Assembly (NCBI RefSeq): GCF_031179985.1
Contig: NZ_JAPSHJ010000016.1
Location: 21,714 to 85,713 of the forward strand
Direction of reading: 5' to 3'
DNA length: 64,000 nucleotides
DNA from: Arthrobacter sp.
Lineage (GTDB): Bacteria; Actinomycetota; Actinomycetes; Actinomycetales; Micrococcaceae
In this document: positions 40,681-49,905 of the stretch, in pieces
Layout of the letters: each line of letters opens with the position of its first letter
How positions within the stretch are numbered: position 1 is the first letter of the stretch
Position numbers and translations under genes: made by a program
Notes under the pieces: model-generated
Database searches by the model: none
What the model saw: only the letters and a program-made list of their open reading frames with translations
Told to the model about the DNA's origin: nothing

Positions 40681-41952
40681 ATGCAGAGCCACCGCCAGTT
40701 ACAACGCAGGCTGGGCGTGTTCGATGCCACGTCCATAGGCCTCGGCTCCATGCTGGGCGCGGGAGTTTTTGTTGTGTTTTCTCCGGCGGCTTTATTGGCC
40801 GGTGAACTGCTGATCGTCTCGGTGGTCCTTGCCGGGGCGATCGCGTATTGCAATGCGGTGGCATCGGCGCAGCTCGCCTCGGTTTATCCGGCAAGCGGCG
40901 GTACCTATCTGTATGGCCGGAAGCAGTTGGGCGAATGGCCGGGGTTTATCGCGGGCTGGGGCTTCGTGACAGGTAAGACGGCGTCATGCGCCGCAATGGC
41001 CCTGACGTTCGGGCACTATGTGGCACCGGATTATGCGATTCCGGTAGCCATTGCTGCTGTGGTGGTGCTGACCGGAGTCAATCTGCTGGGCATCACGCGG
41101 ACAGCGCTTCTCACCCGGGTTTTGCTCGCCATCGTCCTTGCCACGCTGGTGTTCGTGGCCGCGGCAAGCATTATGGGGCCGCATCCTGTAGTTGCCGGCT
41201 TCGGCGAAGGTCCGGGGGGCAACGCCTGGGGAATTCTTCCCGCCGCCGGGCTGATGTTTTTCGCCTTTGCCGGGTACGCCCGGATCGCCACCCTGGGCGA
41301 GGAGGTCAAGGACCCCGCGAAGACTATCCCGCAGGCCATTCTTGCTGCCCTTGCCGGTGCCTTTGCCATCTATTTGGTGCTTGCATTGCTGCTGATGGCC
41401 CACCTGTCCGTTGAGCGGTTGGCCGAATCCACGTCGCCGCTGCTTGACGCGGTCACTGCTTCGGGGCTGAGCGCCGGTGCGCCGTTGGTGCAGGCAGGAG
41501 CGGCAGCCGCCAGCCTTGGCGCCCTGCTGGCCCTGATCACCGGGGTGGGCAGGACAGCCCTGGCGATGGCACGGGAGCGGGACCTGCCCCGACCGCTTGC
41601 CCGCATTGGCGGGAGTCATACAGTCCCGTACGTTGCTGAACTTGCTGTCGCGGGCGCGGTTATTGTCCTGCTGCTGACCACCAATGTGCTCACGGTGGTT
41701 GGGTTCTCAAGTTTCGGTGTCTTGATTTACTACGCCGTCACCAATGCATCCGCTTTCACCATGACCAACCGTCCGGCGTATGGACCGAAATGGCTGAATG
41801 CAGTGGGTTTCGCCGGCTGCCTCATCCTGGCCGTGACGCTCCCGCCAGCTTCCGTGCTGGTGATGGTTGTGGTCCTTGCTGTTGGCCTTGCTGGCCGGTA
41901 TGGGGTGCTCCGGCTCCGCAAGCGCAGAGCCGTGGGCAACCCCTCCAGCTAG
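40681..41952 (+). CDS. APC-family amino acid permease
   Basis: Secondary transporter for an amino acid or amine, substrate not assignable. From ATG 40681 it has 423 residues with roughly twelve hydrophobic segments. The unwound first helix carries IGLGSMLGAGVFV, the family substrate motif, and GLMFFAFAGYARIATLGEEV is the typical helix 6 motif with EEVKDPAKTIP after it. The start is uncertain: ATG at 40636 is also in frame and neither has a good Shine-Dalgarno; GTG at 40558 would overlap aspS and is unlikely. It converges with hisS, 10 bases between stops. Confidence 0.88.
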   Translation: MQSHRQLQRRLGVFDATSIGLGSMLGAGVFVVFSPAALLAGELLIVSVVLAGAIAYCNAVASAQLASVYPASGGTYLYGRKQLGEWPGFIAGWGFVTGKTASCAAMALTFGHYVAPDYAIPVAIAAVVVLTGVNLLGITRTALLTRVLLAIVLATLVFVAAASIMGPHPVVAGFGEGPGGNAWGILPAAGLMFFAFAGYARIATLGEEVKDPAKTIPQAILAALAGAFAIYLVLALLLMAHLSVERLAESTSPLLDAVTASGLSAGAPLVQAGAAAASLGALLALITGVGRTALAMARERDLPRPLARIGGSHTVPYVAELAVAGAVIVLLLTTNVLTVVGFSSFGVLIYYAVTNASAFTMTNRPAYGPKWLNAVGFAGCLILAVTLPPASVLVMVVVLAVGLAGRYGVLRLRKRRAVGNPSS

Positions 41953-41962
41953 GTTCTGCCGG

Positions 41963-43309
41963 CTACGTGCGGTCTACCTGGACCTGGAGATCCTCTTCCG
42001 GTGGCATCCAGGTCTCGGGGGCGGCACTGACCTGTTCGCCCGTGCGGATGTCCTTGACCTGGTGCTTGCCGTCGTCGTCCGTGAACCAGACAAACGGGAT
42101 TCCCCGACGGTCCGCAAACTTGATCTGTTTGCCGAACTTCTCCGCCTTCGCCGCTACCTCAGTGGAAATACCCCGGCTGCGCAACAATGCGGCAACGTCC
42201 TGGGCGGCGTCCCAGCTCTCATCGTTGTTCAGGGTCACCAGCACCGCGGTTGGGACGGACCGGGATGCCTTGGCGAGATCCTGGCTGAGGATGCGGGAAA
42301 CCAGGCGCGTCACACCGATGGAAAGTCCGACGCCGGGGAACTTCCGGTTGCCCTTGCTGGCCAAGGCGTCGTATCGCCCTCCAGAGCAAATGGAGCCAAG
42401 CTGCTCGTGGCCAACCAGTACCGTTTCCACCACTGTTCCTGTGTAGTAGTCGAGCCCGCGGGCAATGCTGAGGTCCGCCACTACCTTCCCCGGCGCGCGC
42501 TGGACGGCAGCATCTATGACCTGCTCAAGCTCGCTAAGGCCTTCCTCCAGCAGTTCATCGGTGACGCCCAACGCCCGAACCTGTTCCACGAACGATGTAT
42601 CTTCCGTGCGGATGCCAGCCAGCTTCAGCGCTGCTTCCGCCTGCTCCCTGGTGGCACCAAGCTCGCTCTGGAGCAACGCTGACACCTTGTCCGGACCGAT
42701 CTTCTCCAGCTTGTCGATGCTGCGCAGCACCCCCGCCGTATCCGTCAGGCCGATGCCGCGGTAGAAGCCCTCCGCCAGTTTGCGGTTGTTGATACGCAAC
42801 CGGAAGTCGGGGATGGGCAGTGCGTTCAGTGCCTCTGCAATGACCAGTGCTATCTCGACGTCGTAGCGGAACGGCAGGTCGCCGTCGCCCACTACATCGA
42901 TGTCCGCCTGGGTGAACTCCCGGGCGCGCCCCTCCTGGGGGCGCTCACCGCGCCACACTTTTTGGATCTGGTAGCGGCGGAAGGGGAAAGCAAGGTATCC
43001 GGCGTTCTCCACTACGTAGCGGGCAAAGGGAACCGTCAGGTCGAAGTGCAGTGCCAGGGCATGCGGATCAGCTTTGCCCGTTTTTGCCTCGTCGCCTTCT
43101 TCTTCCTGGAGCCTGCTCAGCCCATAAACTTCCTTATCGATCTCCCCCTTGCGCAGCAACTGGCCTACAGTTTCCACGGCGCGGGTCTCGATCGAGGAGA
43201 AGCCATGAAGCTCAAAGACGCGCCGCAGGGTATCCAGCACATGCATCTCGACCAGCCGCTCCTCAGGAAGCCACTCGGGGAATCCGGACAGGGAGGCGGT
43301 GCGTGCCAT
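41963..43309 (-). CDS. hisS: Histidyl-tRNA synthetase
   Basis: Class II synthetase for tRNA-His. ATG at 43309 follows AAGGAG by ten bases and gives 448 residues with the start ARTASLSGFPEWLPEERL; the frame runs open to 43405 without homology. Motif 2 region is FRRYQIQKVWRGERPQ, HisA motif RGLDYYTGTVVETV and the C-terminal anticodon domain includes LRSRGISTEVAAKAEKFGKQ. Divergent from the cyclophilin gene over a 246-base gap in which I recognise no further gene. Confidence 0.97.
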   Translation of the reverse strand: MARTASLSGFPEWLPEERLVEMHVLDTLRRVFELHGFSSIETRAVETVGQLLRKGEIDKEVYGLSRLQEEEGDEAKTGKADPHALALHFDLTVPFARYVVENAGYLAFPFRRYQIQKVWRGERPQEGRAREFTQADIDVVGDGDLPFRYDVEIALVIAEALNALPIPDFRLRINNRKLAEGFYRGIGLTDTAGVLRSIDKLEKIGPDKVSALLQSELGATREQAEAALKLAGIRTEDTSFVEQVRALGVTDELLEEGLSELEQVIDAAVQRAPGKVVADLSIARGLDYYTGTVVETVLVGHEQLGSICSGGRYDALASKGNRKFPGVGLSIGVTRLVSRILSQDLAKASRSVPTAVLVTLNNDESWDAAQDVAALLRSRGISTEVAAKAEKFGKQIKFADRRGIPFVWFTDDDGKHQVKDIRTGEQVSAAPETWMPPEEDLQVQVDRT

Positions 43310-43555
43310 GGTGGATTTTCTCCTTAGGTAAGCAGGGCGGCCCGGTACCCCGACGCAGTATTCCTCCCAAAACGGGCGGGAAAGGGCGGGAGTCCGGTCA
43401 GACATGCATAAACTATGTGCGGCAGTCAGTTTATGCTTCAGGCGCTTGCAACTCTAATGCGGCAGGTGCCCGCTACCCGGCTGGCCACTCTGCATCTGGT
43501 CTAAGGACGCCTGCCATTGGCATGCCTGACGCCAGCACGACACCCAGGAGGACTT

Positions 43556-44368
43556 TTGGCGGCCAGTTCACGCAGTGCCCGCGAAACCAAGCGACGCATC
43601 CAGCAGATGGAGGCGAAGCGAGAGTTGCGCAAGGAACAGGAAAAACGCCGCAAACGGGATAATATCCTTGCGGCAGGCGCCGGTACCGCGGTGCTGATTC
43701 TCGCAGTCGTCCTCCAACTGACGGTTTTCTCAAGCAATCCCACGGAAGAGGAATACGCTGCGGCCCAGGCCGGGCTCACAAGCCCCCCGGCTACTCCTTC
43801 CGCTACTCCTTCGGCTACTCCCACAAATGCTGAGAACATCCCCAAGCCAGAGACGGCGGCCGGCAAGGTCTTTACCGGAGAGCTCGTGCTTAACCGGGGC
43901 ACGCTGGGGGTCGAATTCGACGGCACGAAGGCGCCCCAGGCGGCAGCAGTGTTTAAATCCATGGCTGACGAGAACTTCTTTGCCGGAACCAGCTGCCACC
44001 GACTCACCACGGCCGAGAACTTCGGCGTCCTGCAGTGCGGCTCCACCACCGGCGACGGCCGGGCAGATCCCGATTTCACGTGGGGTCCGCTTGAAAACAC
44101 TCCGGCTGATAACAAGTACCCGGCCGGCACTATTGCAGTAGCGAGAGGCGGGGATAACGCCTACAGCAACGGCCGTCAGTTCTTCATCGTCTATAAGGAC
44201 ACCGAGATTCCGGCAGACTCGGCAGGCGGCTACACGGTGGTTGGCAAGGTTACGTCCGGGTTGGACGTAGTGTCGAACATTGCTGCCGCCGGCCTCAAGC
44301 CGGGTGGCAACCCAACCGACGGCCCACCTGTGGAACCAGTCACGATAGACTCGTTTTCTCTGAAGTAA
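43556..44368 (+). CDS. Membrane-anchored cyclophilin-type peptidyl-prolyl isomerase
   Basis: Catalyses cis-trans isomerisation of prolyl bonds, here outside the membrane. TTG at 43556 has AGGAGG four bases upstream and gives 270 residues: a highly charged cytoplasmic N-terminus (about 40 residues), one helix at about 41-60 (ILAAGAGTAVLILAVVLQLTV), a Pro/Thr/Ala linker made of repeated PSATPSATP and the cyclophilin domain with SCHRLTTAENF, LQCGSTTGDGRADPDF and QFFIVYKD. Order hisS-cyclophilin-DUF349 is kept in related genomes. Likely a chaperone for exported proteins. Confidence 0.92.
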   Translation: MAASSRSARETKRRIQQMEAKRELRKEQEKRRKRDNILAAGAGTAVLILAVVLQLTVFSSNPTEEEYAAAQAGLTSPPATPSATPSATPTNAENIPKPETAAGKVFTGELVLNRGTLGVEFDGTKAPQAAAVFKSMADENFFAGTSCHRLTTAENFGVLQCGSTTGDGRADPDFTWGPLENTPADNKYPAGTIAVARGGDNAYSNGRQFFIVYKDTEIPADSAGGYTVVGKVTSGLDVVSNIAAAGLKPGGNPTDGPPVEPVTIDSFSLK

Positions 44369-44435
44369 CCAACGCCGGCCAGCGGCCGGGGCAGCATTGC
44401 CTGAGCAGTTCCCTCCAAGCGAAAGACTTTTAGCG

Positions 44436-46175
44436 GTGACAGACAGTCAGAAATCCGACGAAACATCGGCTGCCGACACAAGCGAATCCACGGTTCCTGT
44501 AGCCGGCGATACCATCAGTGACACAGCCGACACCACCTCAGCCGAGACTGACTTAGTTGAGGAAGCTCCCGCAGAGGAGGCTCCTGTAGAGACCGCCTCG
44601 GTTGAGGAGGCTCCCGCTGACGAGGCTCCCGCAGACGAGGCTCCCGCAGACGAGGCTCCGGCCGAGGTAACCGGCAACAGTGAGGCTGAGGCTGAGCCCG
44701 CACCCACGGTCGACGCTGCTCCTGCCGTCGATGCTGCTCCTGCGCCCGCTTCGGCGGCCGACGCCGAAACTGCGCCCGCTCCGGCGGCTGCGGTACCAAC
44801 ACCAAGCCCCACCCCGCGTCCTGCTCCCCGGCCTGCTCCTTCGCCGGCGGCCTTTGCAGCGCGGCCCAAGGCGGCTCCCTCAGCCGTTGCGCCTGCCCCC
44901 GCACCCGCACCCCCAGCGACATCGCTGGCGGAGGCCGCGCGGTGGGGCCGGGTAGAAGGCGACGGACAGGTTTTCCTGACCGTCGACGGCGTCGAGCACC
45001 CGGTCGGGCAGTTTCCCGGTGCGACCGACGATGCAGCACTGGCCTACTTTGCCAAGAAGTACGACGACATCGTGGCGCAGATCGTTCTCCTGGAACAGCG
45101 TGTCAGCTCCAAGGCTCCTACCGCAGACATGCAGAAAACCGTGTTACACCTGCGCGAGCTCTTGGCAGAGCGCAACATGGTGGGAGACATCAAGTCAGCC
45201 GAGAAGCGTCTTGACGCCCTGTCCGAGCAGATTGCTGCCCTGGAAAAGTCCGAGAAAGCAGAGCATGACGCCGTCCGCGCTGCAGAGTTGGCCGCACGGG
45301 AGGCCATCGTTGCCGAGGCTGAGGAAATCGCAGGACACGATCCTTCCCAGATCCAGTGGAAGACGTCCAGTGCCCGGATGAACGAGCTGTTCGAAAGCTG
45401 GAAAGCCGCGCAGAAGAGTGGCGTCCGGCTTGGCCGCAGCAACGAGGACGCGCTCTGGAAGAGATTCCGCGCAGCACGCACGGTCTTTGACCGTCACCGT
45501 CGCGCCTACTTCTCCCAGCTGGACAGCAACAATTCCGCTGCGAAGTCGGTCAAGGAAAAGCTCATTGCAGAGGCCGAGGCTCTGTCTTCTTCCACCGATT
45601 GGGGCTTCGCGGCTGGGGAATACCGCCGTCTGATGGATGAGTGGAAAGCTTCCCCGCGGGCCAGCCGTAAAGATGATGACGCTCTGTGGGCACGCTTCCG
45701 GGCCGCCCAGGATGTCTTCTTCTCCTCACGTCAGGCTGCAAACGACGAGATCGACCAGGAGTACAGCGCCAACCTCGCAGTGAAGGAAAGCCTTCTGGCC
45801 GAGGCCAACGCCCTGCTCCCCATCACGGACCTGACCACTGCCAAGAAGGCGCTCCAGTCGATCCGTGACCGCTGGGAGGAAGCCGGCAAGGTTCCCCGTG
45901 GCGACATGGGCCGGATCGAGGCCGGGCTCCGCAAGGTGGAGGACGCCGTCCGCCACGCCGAGGACGAGAACTGGAAGCGGTCCAACCCAGAGACAAAGGC
46001 ACGTACCAACAGCGCCCTGTCACAGCTGGAGTCCGCGATCGCCTCCCTCAAGGAGGACCTTGCCAAAGCCGAGAAGGCCGGTGACCAGCGCAAGATCAAA
46101 CAGGCCAAGGAAGCCCTTGAGGCGCGCCAGGCCTGGCTGGACCAGCTTGAGCGTTCGGCGAACGAACTAGCCTAA
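44436..46175 (+). CDS. DUF349 coiled-coil protein with acidic repeat region
   Basis: Function unknown. From GTG 44436 it has 579 residues. The first about 170 are low-complexity: acidic EEAP/DEAPA repeats, then Ala/Pro-rich. From about residue 200 it is helical and carries DUF349 repeats, recognisable by recurring W-x6-R patterns (DALWKRFRAARTVFDRH, DALWARFRAAQDVFFSS, IRDRWEEAGKVPR). An in-frame TTG at 44397 is an alternative start. No signal peptide or membrane helix. The acidic region suggests binding to a basic partner such as RNA-binding proteins (inference). A strong terminator follows. Confidence 0.87.
   Translation: MTDSQKSDETSAADTSESTVPVAGDTISDTADTTSAETDLVEEAPAEEAPVETASVEEAPADEAPADEAPADEAPAEVTGNSEAEAEPAPTVDAAPAVDAAPAPASAADAETAPAPAAAVPTPSPTPRPAPRPAPSPAAFAARPKAAPSAVAPAPAPAPPATSLAEAARWGRVEGDGQVFLTVDGVEHPVGQFPGATDDAALAYFAKKYDDIVAQIVLLEQRVSSKAPTADMQKTVLHLRELLAERNMVGDIKSAEKRLDALSEQIAALEKSEKAEHDAVRAAELAAREAIVAEAEEIAGHDPSQIQWKTSSARMNELFESWKAAQKSGVRLGRSNEDALWKRFRAARTVFDRHRRAYFSQLDSNNSAAKSVKEKLIAEAEALSSSTDWGFAAGEYRRLMDEWKASPRASRKDDDALWARFRAAQDVFFSSRQAANDEIDQEYSANLAVKESLLAEANALLPITDLTTAKKALQSIRDRWEEAGKVPRGDMGRIEAGLRKVEDAVRHAEDENWKRSNPETKARTNSALSQLESAIASLKEDLAKAEKAGDQRKIKQAKEALEARQAWLDQLERSANELA
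44607..44663 (+). repeat. 15-base tandem repeat in the DUF349 gene
   Basis: The unit GAGGCTCCCGCAGAC occurs at 44607 (one mismatch), 44622 and 44637, with a partial copy at 44652-44663. It encodes repeated EAPAD. An in-frame unit length allows copy-number change without frameshift. Confidence 0.9.
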
Positions 46176-46190
46176 CCTTCTCAAACATCG

Positions 46191-46228
46191 GAGCGCCCCC
46201 GTCCAGATACTTCTGGACGGGGGCGCTC
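46191..46228. terminator. Strong bidirectional terminator
   Basis: A perfect 17-bp stem, arms 46191-46207 and 46212-46228 (GAGCGCCCCCGTCCAGA and its complement), with loop TACT. It lies 15 bases after the DUF349 stop and 50 bases from the stop of the convergent NUDIX gene. There is no U-tract on either side, but the stem is very stable. Confidence 0.85.
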
Positions 46229-46278
46229 TAGTCTTCCGCCCGGCTTGAGTCTCCCCTGTCCGCCGAGCGCGCAAGTGT

Positions 46279-46734
46279 TCAACGTTGGCCAAGGCTCCAG
46301 GTACGCGCCAGGTGTAGTGCGACCGGCAAAAGGTCGGCGTGGCCGGCGACCAGTTCGTCCTGACGGGACGTTCTTGTCCATGAAAATTCCGCAAGGATGT
46401 CCGCTTCCCTGGCCCGGCGTTCTACGTGGGTCCATGGGCCTGGCGGGAAATCATCGGTGGTCGCGACCCCAAAGAACCAGCTGCGCAGGTGAATCTCGGG
46501 CTTGTACTGGCGCATGTCGTAGACGCTGTCCGCGAAATGGAAAAGAGGCAGCCCGAGGCCTCGACCTGTCTCTTCCTGAAGCTCTCTCACGGCCGCCTGA
46601 GGAGGGGTTTCTCCCGGTTCAATCGTCCCGGCCGGTACCAACGTCTCAGAGCCTCGATCCGGGTTATCCACATAACCGCTGCCGGGACTGTCCCGTTCAA
46701 TCCGGGCGCAGGAAGATTGCTCAATGGCCACCAC
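46279..46734 (-). CDS. NUDIX hydrolase
   Basis: Cleaves a nucleoside diphosphate linked to another moiety; substrate unknown. The NUDIX box is complete: GTIEPGETPPQAAVRELQEE followed by TG. The GTG at 46734 (151 residues) has AGGAGGGAAGGG six bases upstream. The open frame extends to 46869, and the extension ([20 protein letters not shown]) looks like the usual first strand of the fold, but it would lie antisense to the start of the next gene. The N-terminus is therefore unsettled. Confidence 0.83.
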   Translation of the reverse strand: MVAIEQSSCARIERDSPGSGYVDNPDRGSETLVPAGTIEPGETPPQAAVRELQEETGRGLGLPLFHFADSVYDMRQYKPEIHLRSWFFGVATTDDFPPGPWTHVERRAREADILAEFSWTRTSRQDELVAGHADLLPVALHLARTWSLGQR

Positions 46735-47383
46735 CTCCCGCCCTTCCCTCCTGGCAGGCTCCCTGCCAGGGAGTGCAGCTACCGCGTCCACCGGGGACGC
46801 TGCCGCAACCGTATCCGCGGAGCTGCTTTTTCCTGGCAGGCTGTTCTCCTGGCCTGAGCTGCAGGCCATGGCCTCCGACGGCGTGCTGACGCAGCTTTTC
46901 CAGCGCGGTTACCTTTTGCCCGGCACACCTGAAACGCCGCAGCTGAGGGCAAGGGCGGCGGCCTTCGCAGTGCCCCAGGCAATCAGGCAAAGGGTGGTGG
47001 CGGGCCGTATGACTGCGGCCTGGATCTACGGGTGCGCTCCCGAACCTGATCGGTTGGCTTTGCTTGTGGATGCAAAACGTCGTGTGTCCAGCCTTCGCTC
47101 CACTCGGGGGTGCACCTTGCACGAAGTCCGGTTGGGCCCGTGCGATGTGGTCAGCCTTGGGGGACTGATGGTCTCCACTCCCCTGCGCACAGCGCTGGAT
47201 ATAGCACTGCACGTGGAACCTGTCCGCGCTATCCCGGCACTCCAGGAACTCTTGGATCGTCCCGAATTGAATGTCCGGCTGCGCCTGCTGGTCCTGGCCG
47301 TTGAGGCAACACCGAGGGTTCCTCATAAGAAGGCAGCCCTGGAGAAGCTCAGCCAGCTCACCGGCAGGTCCGGGCAAGGCTAG
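46724..47383 (+). CDS. AbiEi-like (type IV antitoxin family) protein, orphan
   Basis: Resembles AbiEi-type antitoxins: a winged-helix start ([29 protein letters not shown]), AWIYGC in the middle and the typical [19 protein letters not shown]. The 219-residue frame begins at ATG 46724; the first 35 residues are low-complexity and the true start may be further in. No AbiEii nucleotidyltransferase toxin gene is next to it, so it is probably a stand-alone regulator rather than half of an abortive-infection pair. Its TAG stop shares CTAG with the rel stop on the other strand. The family assignment is from pattern only. Confidence 0.6.
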   Translation: MATTSRPSLLAGSLPGSAATASTGDAAATVSAELLFPGRLFSWPELQAMASDGVLTQLFQRGYLLPGTPETPQLRARAAAFAVPQAIRQRVVAGRMTAAWIYGCAPEPDRLALLVDAKRRVSSLRSTRGCTLHEVRLGPCDVVSLGGLMVSTPLRTALDIALHVEPVRAIPALQELLDRPELNVRLRLLVLAVEATPRVPHKKAALEKLSQLTGRSGQG

Positions 47384-49773
47384 TTGCGGCGTCTGTTGCC
47401 CGTGGTCCGGTAAACGTCGAAGACGCCGTCGATGCGCCGCACCGCACTCAACACGTGGCTGAGGTACTTGGGGTCACCCATTTCGAAGGCGAACTTGGAA
47501 ATGGCCACCCTGTCAGTTGAGGTATGCACGCTGGCCGCCAGGATGTTTACGTGATTCTCGGACAGGACGCGGGTGACGTCCGAAAGTAGCGACTTGCGGT
47601 CCAGTGCTTCCACCTGGATTTCCACGAGGAAGACGCTGGACTGGGTCGGAGCCCAGTCCACTTCCACGATCCGGTCGGGCTGGTCCTTCAAATCCGAGAC
47701 GTTGGTGCAGTCAGTCCGGTGCACCGATACACCGGAACCGCGGGTCACAAAACCGAGGATCGGATCCGGCGGAACAGGCGTACAGCAGCGCGCCAGCTTC
47801 ACCCAGACATCTCCCACACCGCGGACAATGACACCGGAATCGGAGAACCTGGCTTTCGTGACCTGAGTGGGGATGCTGACTTCAGCCAGGTCATCGTCAG
47901 GACTTTCTTTGCCGCCCAGGCTCTCAACAAGCTTCTCCATCACGGACTGTGCCGACGTATGCCCATCGCCAACCCCGGCGTAAAGCCCGGAAATGTCGGC
48001 GTATTTCAAGTCCTCGGCCACCGCTGCCAAGGCGTCATGGGTCATTAGCCGCTGCAGGGGAAGGTTTTGCTTCCGCATTGCCTTGGTAAGAAGGTCCTTG
48101 CCGCGGTCGATGGCTTCTTCCCGGCGTTCCTTGCTGAACCATTGACGGATCTTGTTCCGTGCCCGCGCGCTCTTGACGAAATGCTGCCAGTCCTGGCTGG
48201 GACCTGCCCCCTCCGCCTTGGAGGTGAATATCTCCACCCAGTCGCCATGATTCAGCTCACTGTTGAGCGGCACCAGCTTGCCGTTGACCCTGGCGCCGAT
48301 GGTGCGATGGCCTACCTCAGTGTGCACTGCGTAGGCGAAGTCCACGGGGGTTGAGCCTGCCGGCAGCGCCATGACCTCACCCTTGGGTGTGAAAACGAAC
48401 ACTTCCCGGGCATTGATTTCAAACCGCAGGGAATCCAGGAACTCGCCCGGATCTGACGTCTCCTGCTGCCAGTCCACCAGGGAACGAAGCCAGCCCATGT
48501 CACCGTCGCGCGGGCTTCCAGGCCCTGCTGCCGTCCGGTTCGGCTGGTCCTTGTACTTCCAGTGGGCCGCCACGCCGTATTCCGCCCGGCGGTGCATCTC
48601 ATGGGTACGGATCTGGATTTCGACAGGCTTCCCGCCGGGACCGATCACCGTGGTGTGCAAAGACTGGTACATGTTGAACTTCGGCATGGCTATGTAGTCT
48701 TTGAACCGGCCGGGCAGGGGGTTCCACCGGGAATGCAACGTGCCCAGTGCCGCATAGCAGTCGCGAACCGAGTCCACCAGCACCCGGACTCCCATGAGGT
48801 CGTTGATGTCGTCGAAGTCTTTGTCGCGGACAATCATCTTCTGATAAATCGAGTAGTAATGCTTGGGCCGGCCTGTAATGGTGGCCTTGATTTTGGCCGT
48901 CCGCAGATCCTCAGTGATCTGGTTCCGGATAACGCTCAGGCTCTTTTCACGCTCCGGGGTCCTGTCTCCGACCATGCGGACGATTTCCTCGTACACCTTG
49001 GGGTAGAGGGCAGCGAAGGAAAGGTCCTCAAGTTCCCACTTGATGGTGTTCATGCCAAGCCGATGCGCAAGCGGCGCGAAGATTTCCAGGGTTTCCCGGG
49101 CTTTCCGCGCGGAAGACTCGGCCGAAACGAATCGCCAGGTGCGGGCGTTATGCAGCCGGTCGGCCAGCTTGATCATCAGGACCCTGATGTCCTTGGCCAT
49201 AGCCACAACCATCTTGCGGACTGTCTCGGACTGGGCGGCCTCGCCGAAGCTGACTTTGTCCAACTTGGTGACGCCGTCTACCAGCATCGCCACTTCCGGC
49301 CCGAAATCCGCCTTGAGATCAGCCAGGGTGTAGGGCGTGTCTTCTACAGTGTCGTGGAGCAGCGCTGCGGCGAGGGTAGCACCGCTGAGGCCAAGCTCGG
49401 CCAGGATGGTTGCCACGGCCACAGGATGGGTGATGTACGGATCCCCGCTTTTGCGCTTTTGGCCGCGGTGACTGCGCTCGGCCACGATGAACGCCCGCTG
49501 GATGAGGTCAAAATCTTCTTTGGGATTGTTCACCCGCACGGTTCGCAGCAGCGGTTCGAGGATGGGCGAATACGTGATGGCGCCCCTTCCCGTCAGCCGG
49601 GCGAGACGGGAACGCGTACGCTCCCGTCGTCCCGGGAACGTCTGGCGCAGGCCGGGATTATCGACGGGTACGCCCGGTCCGGGGCGCACTGAGGCCACCA
49701 CGCCAGCCTGTGGAGCCTGGCCCGGATCGGCATTTCCGTCTGCCATTGCCGCCGACGTCGAACGTTCTTCCAA
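47380..49773 (-). CDS. rel: Bifunctional (p)ppGpp synthetase/hydrolase Rel
   Basis: Makes and degrades the stringent-response alarmone (p)ppGpp. Order: HD hydrolase ([17 protein letters not shown] near 101 and LLHDTVEDT at 139-147), synthetase ([34 protein letters not shown]), TGS ([20 protein letters not shown]) and ACT at the C-terminus. Both activities should be intact. TTG at 49773 (797 residues) follows AGGGG by seven bases and is favoured over GTG 49788. The first 60 residues are variable. The stop overlaps the AbiEi-like stop tail to tail. Confidence 0.97.
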   Translation of the reverse strand: MEERSTSAAMADGNADPGQAPQAGVVASVRPGPGVPVDNPGLRQTFPGRRERTRSRLARLTGRGAITYSPILEPLLRTVRVNNPKEDFDLIQRAFIVAERSHRGQKRKSGDPYITHPVAVATILAELGLSGATLAAALLHDTVEDTPYTLADLKADFGPEVAMLVDGVTKLDKVSFGEAAQSETVRKMVVAMAKDIRVLMIKLADRLHNARTWRFVSAESSARKARETLEIFAPLAHRLGMNTIKWELEDLSFAALYPKVYEEIVRMVGDRTPEREKSLSVIRNQITEDLRTAKIKATITGRPKHYYSIYQKMIVRDKDFDDINDLMGVRVLVDSVRDCYAALGTLHSRWNPLPGRFKDYIAMPKFNMYQSLHTTVIGPGGKPVEIQIRTHEMHRRAEYGVAAHWKYKDQPNRTAAGPGSPRDGDMGWLRSLVDWQQETSDPGEFLDSLRFEINAREVFVFTPKGEVMALPAGSTPVDFAYAVHTEVGHRTIGARVNGKLVPLNSELNHGDWVEIFTSKAEGAGPSQDWQHFVKSARARNKIRQWFSKERREEAIDRGKDLLTKAMRKQNLPLQRLMTHDALAAVAEDLKYADISGLYAGVGDGHTSAQSVMEKLVESLGGKESPDDDLAEVSIPTQVTKARFSDSGVIVRGVGDVWVKLARCCTPVPPDPILGFVTRGSGVSVHRTDCTNVSDLKDQPDRIVEVDWAPTQSSVFLVEIQVEALDRKSLLSDVTRVLSENHVNILAASVHTSTDRVAISKFAFEMGDPKYLSHVLSAVRRIDGVFDVYRTTGNRRRN

Positions 49774-49852
49774 TGAAGCACCCCTCACGACCTGTTTAAT
49801 TATTCCAGTCTATTCCCGCAGCAGGACACTTCGATAACCGGGTGCAACGCCA

Positions 49853-49891
49853 ATGGGCCGGGCCGCGTCATCGTGACGCAACCCGGCCCAT
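49853..49891. terminator. Nested stem-loop between secF and rel
   Basis: ATGGGCCGGG (49853-49862) pairs with CCCGGCCCAT (49882-49891); inside, GCGTCA pairs with TGACGC around TCG. A run of six T (minus strand) precedes rather than follows the stem, so it is not a canonical intrinsic terminator, but its strength and place just after the secF stop suggest it ends the secDF transcript. Confidence 0.65.
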
Positions 49892-49905
49892 CCAAAAAAC
49901 AACAA

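Noticed and set aside
44607..44663. CRISPR-like short repeats
   Set aside because: The 15-base units are contiguous without spacers and encode EAPAD in frame within the DUF349 gene.
48562..49692. 376-codon open frame on the plus strand
   Set aside because: Antisense to the hydrolase and synthetase domains of rel.
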